The translations under genes and the position numbers were made by a program. A stretch of 32,128 nucleotides of DNA, taken from Nitrososphaerota archaeon. Its GTDB lineage: Archaea > Thermoproteota > Nitrososphaeria > Conexivisphaerales > UBA164. The stretch's first letter is position 1; every line of letters starts with the position of its first letter. Below, in pieces: positions 30,887 to 32,128 of the stretch. The notes under the pieces were generated by a model, which ran no database searches, was not told the origin of the DNA, and saw nothing but the letters and a program-made list of their open reading frames with translations. The stretch spans positions 1 through 32,128 of the forward strand of contig JAMCTX010000019.1 of assembly GCA_023381255.1 (NCBI GenBank), written 5' to 3'.

Positions 30887-32050
30887 TCACCTATGTGACG
30901 TTATGTATCTGGTTTCTGGCAGCATTAAAAAGCAACTCATTGCTGCCAGAGAACTAATTGAAATAACCAAAAATGGCAGAGCGGGGCTTTTCAAATCTTC
31001 TAGTATGCTGCCAAGAACCAAAGGAGATATCATGCCAGCAATTCTTCCCCACGCCAAGGAGTTCCCCAAACCTCTTCCCCGCATTTCTGAACCATATAAT
31101 TCTGAAGATACAATAGTTACAATCGCTAAAGCGCCTTCCATAAATAGCAGCGAGGCAAATATCAAAGCAGCAATCAACAAAATCGCATTGCCAGAAATTA
31201 ATCCCACAAGCATTTCTGTAATTCCAGCTATAAGATCAACCAGCACGCCAAGGAGCTTCCTCCCAAGTTTCTCTATAAACGGTGCCATAAGAGCTGCGCC
31301 AGAGAATGCCCCCAAATTGGCAATTATAATATAATCCTTTTGAAAAAAAGCAGGGACTTCAATTATTCCATTATATATTAATGTGGGAAACCAGTCTATT
31401 ATGCCGTAGACAGAAAAAAATACAAAAAAAGTAGCAAATGACACCAACAGTGTCCTTTTTAAGTAACTGCTTTTGTATAATTGGTTAAATCCGCCTCCAC
31501 CGTTTAATTTGGTTATTTCGGGAACCGATATAAGGGGTATAATTGATATTAATTGTATTAACCCGTAAGCAAATATAAACCTAGCTGCCCCAAATAGCAG
31601 AAAAAGCGGTATAATTATAAATCCGAGGTTAAAAATTGCATTGCCAATAGACATTATAGTACCCCTCTCTTTTTGGTCGGAGAATTCATTCATCATTGCA
31701 TTAACAATAGGCACGTTGGCCCCGATGCCGGTCCCCATTATAATCATCGACGCAATTAGGGGATAGAATGAATGATTTAAATACGGCAGGAAGGACCCAA
31801 CCGAATATAGCATTATAGCAACAGCCAATGCAGGCCGCCTTCCAATTTTATCCGAAGCCCCAGGCAGAAGCAATGACCCGATTAGCATACCAAAAAACTC
31901 AAAAAAGAAAAGATATCCCTCTAAATATGCAGCAATTTTAAAGTAAATTGGCAACATAATTGATGGTAAAACCAGAAGTGAGCCTGCGGAAAGCTGGGTA
32001 TAAAAAAGGTATGACTGTCTTAACCAATCCGTTCTCCCATTTCCTGCCAT
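30887..32050 (-). CDS. MFS transporter, sugar-porter-like
   Basis: A 387-residue membrane protein with about 12 helices. The loop between helices 2 and 3 has GASDKIGRRPAL (about 64-75), the classic MFS signature, and its repeat in the second half is APFIEKLGRKLLG. Helix 4/5 text MIIMGTGIGANVPIVNAMMNEFSDQKERGT and the C-terminal LPETR resemble sugar and aromatic-acid porters. The substrate is unknown, and the protein is shorter than typical sugar porters (about 450). The ATG at 32050 has TTAAATC centred about 29 nt upstream. The last 78 nt of the window, upstream of it, contain only this promoter region. Confidence 0.87.
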   Translation of the reverse strand: MAGNGRTDWLRQSYLFYTQLSAGSLLVLPSIMLPIYFKIAAYLEGYLFFFEFFGMLIGSLLLPGASDKIGRRPALAVAIMLYSVGSFLPYLNHSFYPLIASMIIMGTGIGANVPIVNAMMNEFSDQKERGTIMSIGNAIFNLGFIIIPLFLLFGAARFIFAYGLIQLISIIPLISVPEITKLNGGGGFNQLYKSSYLKRTLLVSFATFFVFFSVYGIIDWFPTLIYNGIIEVPAFFQKDYIIIANLGAFSGAALMAPFIEKLGRKLLGVLVDLIAGITEMLVGLISGNAILLIAALIFASLLFMEGALAIVTIVSSELYGSEMRGRGLGNSLAWGRIAGMISPLVLGSILEDLKSPALPFLVISISSLAAMSCFLMLPETRYITSHR

Positions 32051-32128
32051 AATACTTGTAGTTGGTTTTTGATAGATTTAATGCTTTAGGCAAGGGTTGG
32101 TATAACGCATATCATTGCGCATCAATGA

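Noticed and set aside
30885-30899. GTCAC-CTAT-GTGAC inverted repeat as a regulatory site
   Set aside because: It overlaps the stop codon of the MFS gene and is short; it could at most be a weak 3' hairpin.
30876-31334. Plus-strand 152-codon frame inside the last MFS gene
   Set aside because: It is the antisense shadow of a clear 12-helix transporter and has a serine/proline-rich composition typical of shadows.

Overview
The window comes from an archaeon, most likely a Thermoplasmata/Thermoplasmatales-type euryarchaeon that is aerobic and probably heat- and/or acid-adapted. The evidence is as follows. Most genes lack a ribosome binding site and instead have an AT-rich TATA element centred about 25-30 nt before the start codon, as expected for leaderless transcripts. 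TTG starts are common. A solitary 5S rRNA gene has its own promoter and terminator. There are archaeal or archaeal/eukaryal families: deoxyhypusine synthase, DNA polymerase D small subunit, histone, AGOG glycosylase, type II GAPDH, an RPC34-like Fe-S winged-helix protein and a tetraether-synthase-type radical SAM protein. Heme O synthase and a peroxiredoxin indicate contact with oxygen. The species is not identified.

Layout. 1-1100: start of an unknown gene running off the left edge, 5S rRNA, and proC. 1145-5638: a molybdenum hydroxylase cluster with a MocA-like cofactor nucleotidyltransferase, then the 2Fe-2S, FAD, MoaD-like and molybdopterin genes. It could encode the aldehyde/glyceraldehyde oxidoreductase of a non-phosphorylative Entner-Doudoroff route. 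5727-10359: glutamate dehydrogenase, the tetraether synthase candidate, a small unknown protein and an MFS transporter. 10464-15495: the overlapping set RPC34-like/rlmE/glyA, then trpS-pheS. 15579-19419 (minus): deoxyhypusine synthase, AGOG, GAPDH and a double-SIS phosphohexuloisomerase-like protein. 19461-21932: peroxiredoxin divergent from an Lrp/AsnC regulator, a DUF131-like membrane protein and an F420/FMN luciferase-like oxidoreductase. 21982-25212: DNA polymerase D small subunit with an apparently dead phosphoesterase site, histone, and a LarA-like/cyclophilin-like pair. 25254-32050: an alkaline-phosphatase-fold hydrolase, a YhfC-like/ABC-2 fusion with its ATPase, heme O synthase, tRNA-Val(CAC) and a sugar-porter-type MFS protein.

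The window is mostly chromosomal housekeeping. I see no CRISPR array, no intact insertion sequence and no phage module. The parts most worth a second look are the DP1 subunit that has lost all its metal-ligand motifs, the MoaD-like gene inside the hydroxylase operon whose product ends GGGN rather than GG, the YhfC-like/ABC-2 permease fusion, the tandem-duplicated phosphohexuloisomerase, and a 14-codon lysine-rich micro-ORF facing the histone gene. All family assignments were made by reading motifs, without database searches.
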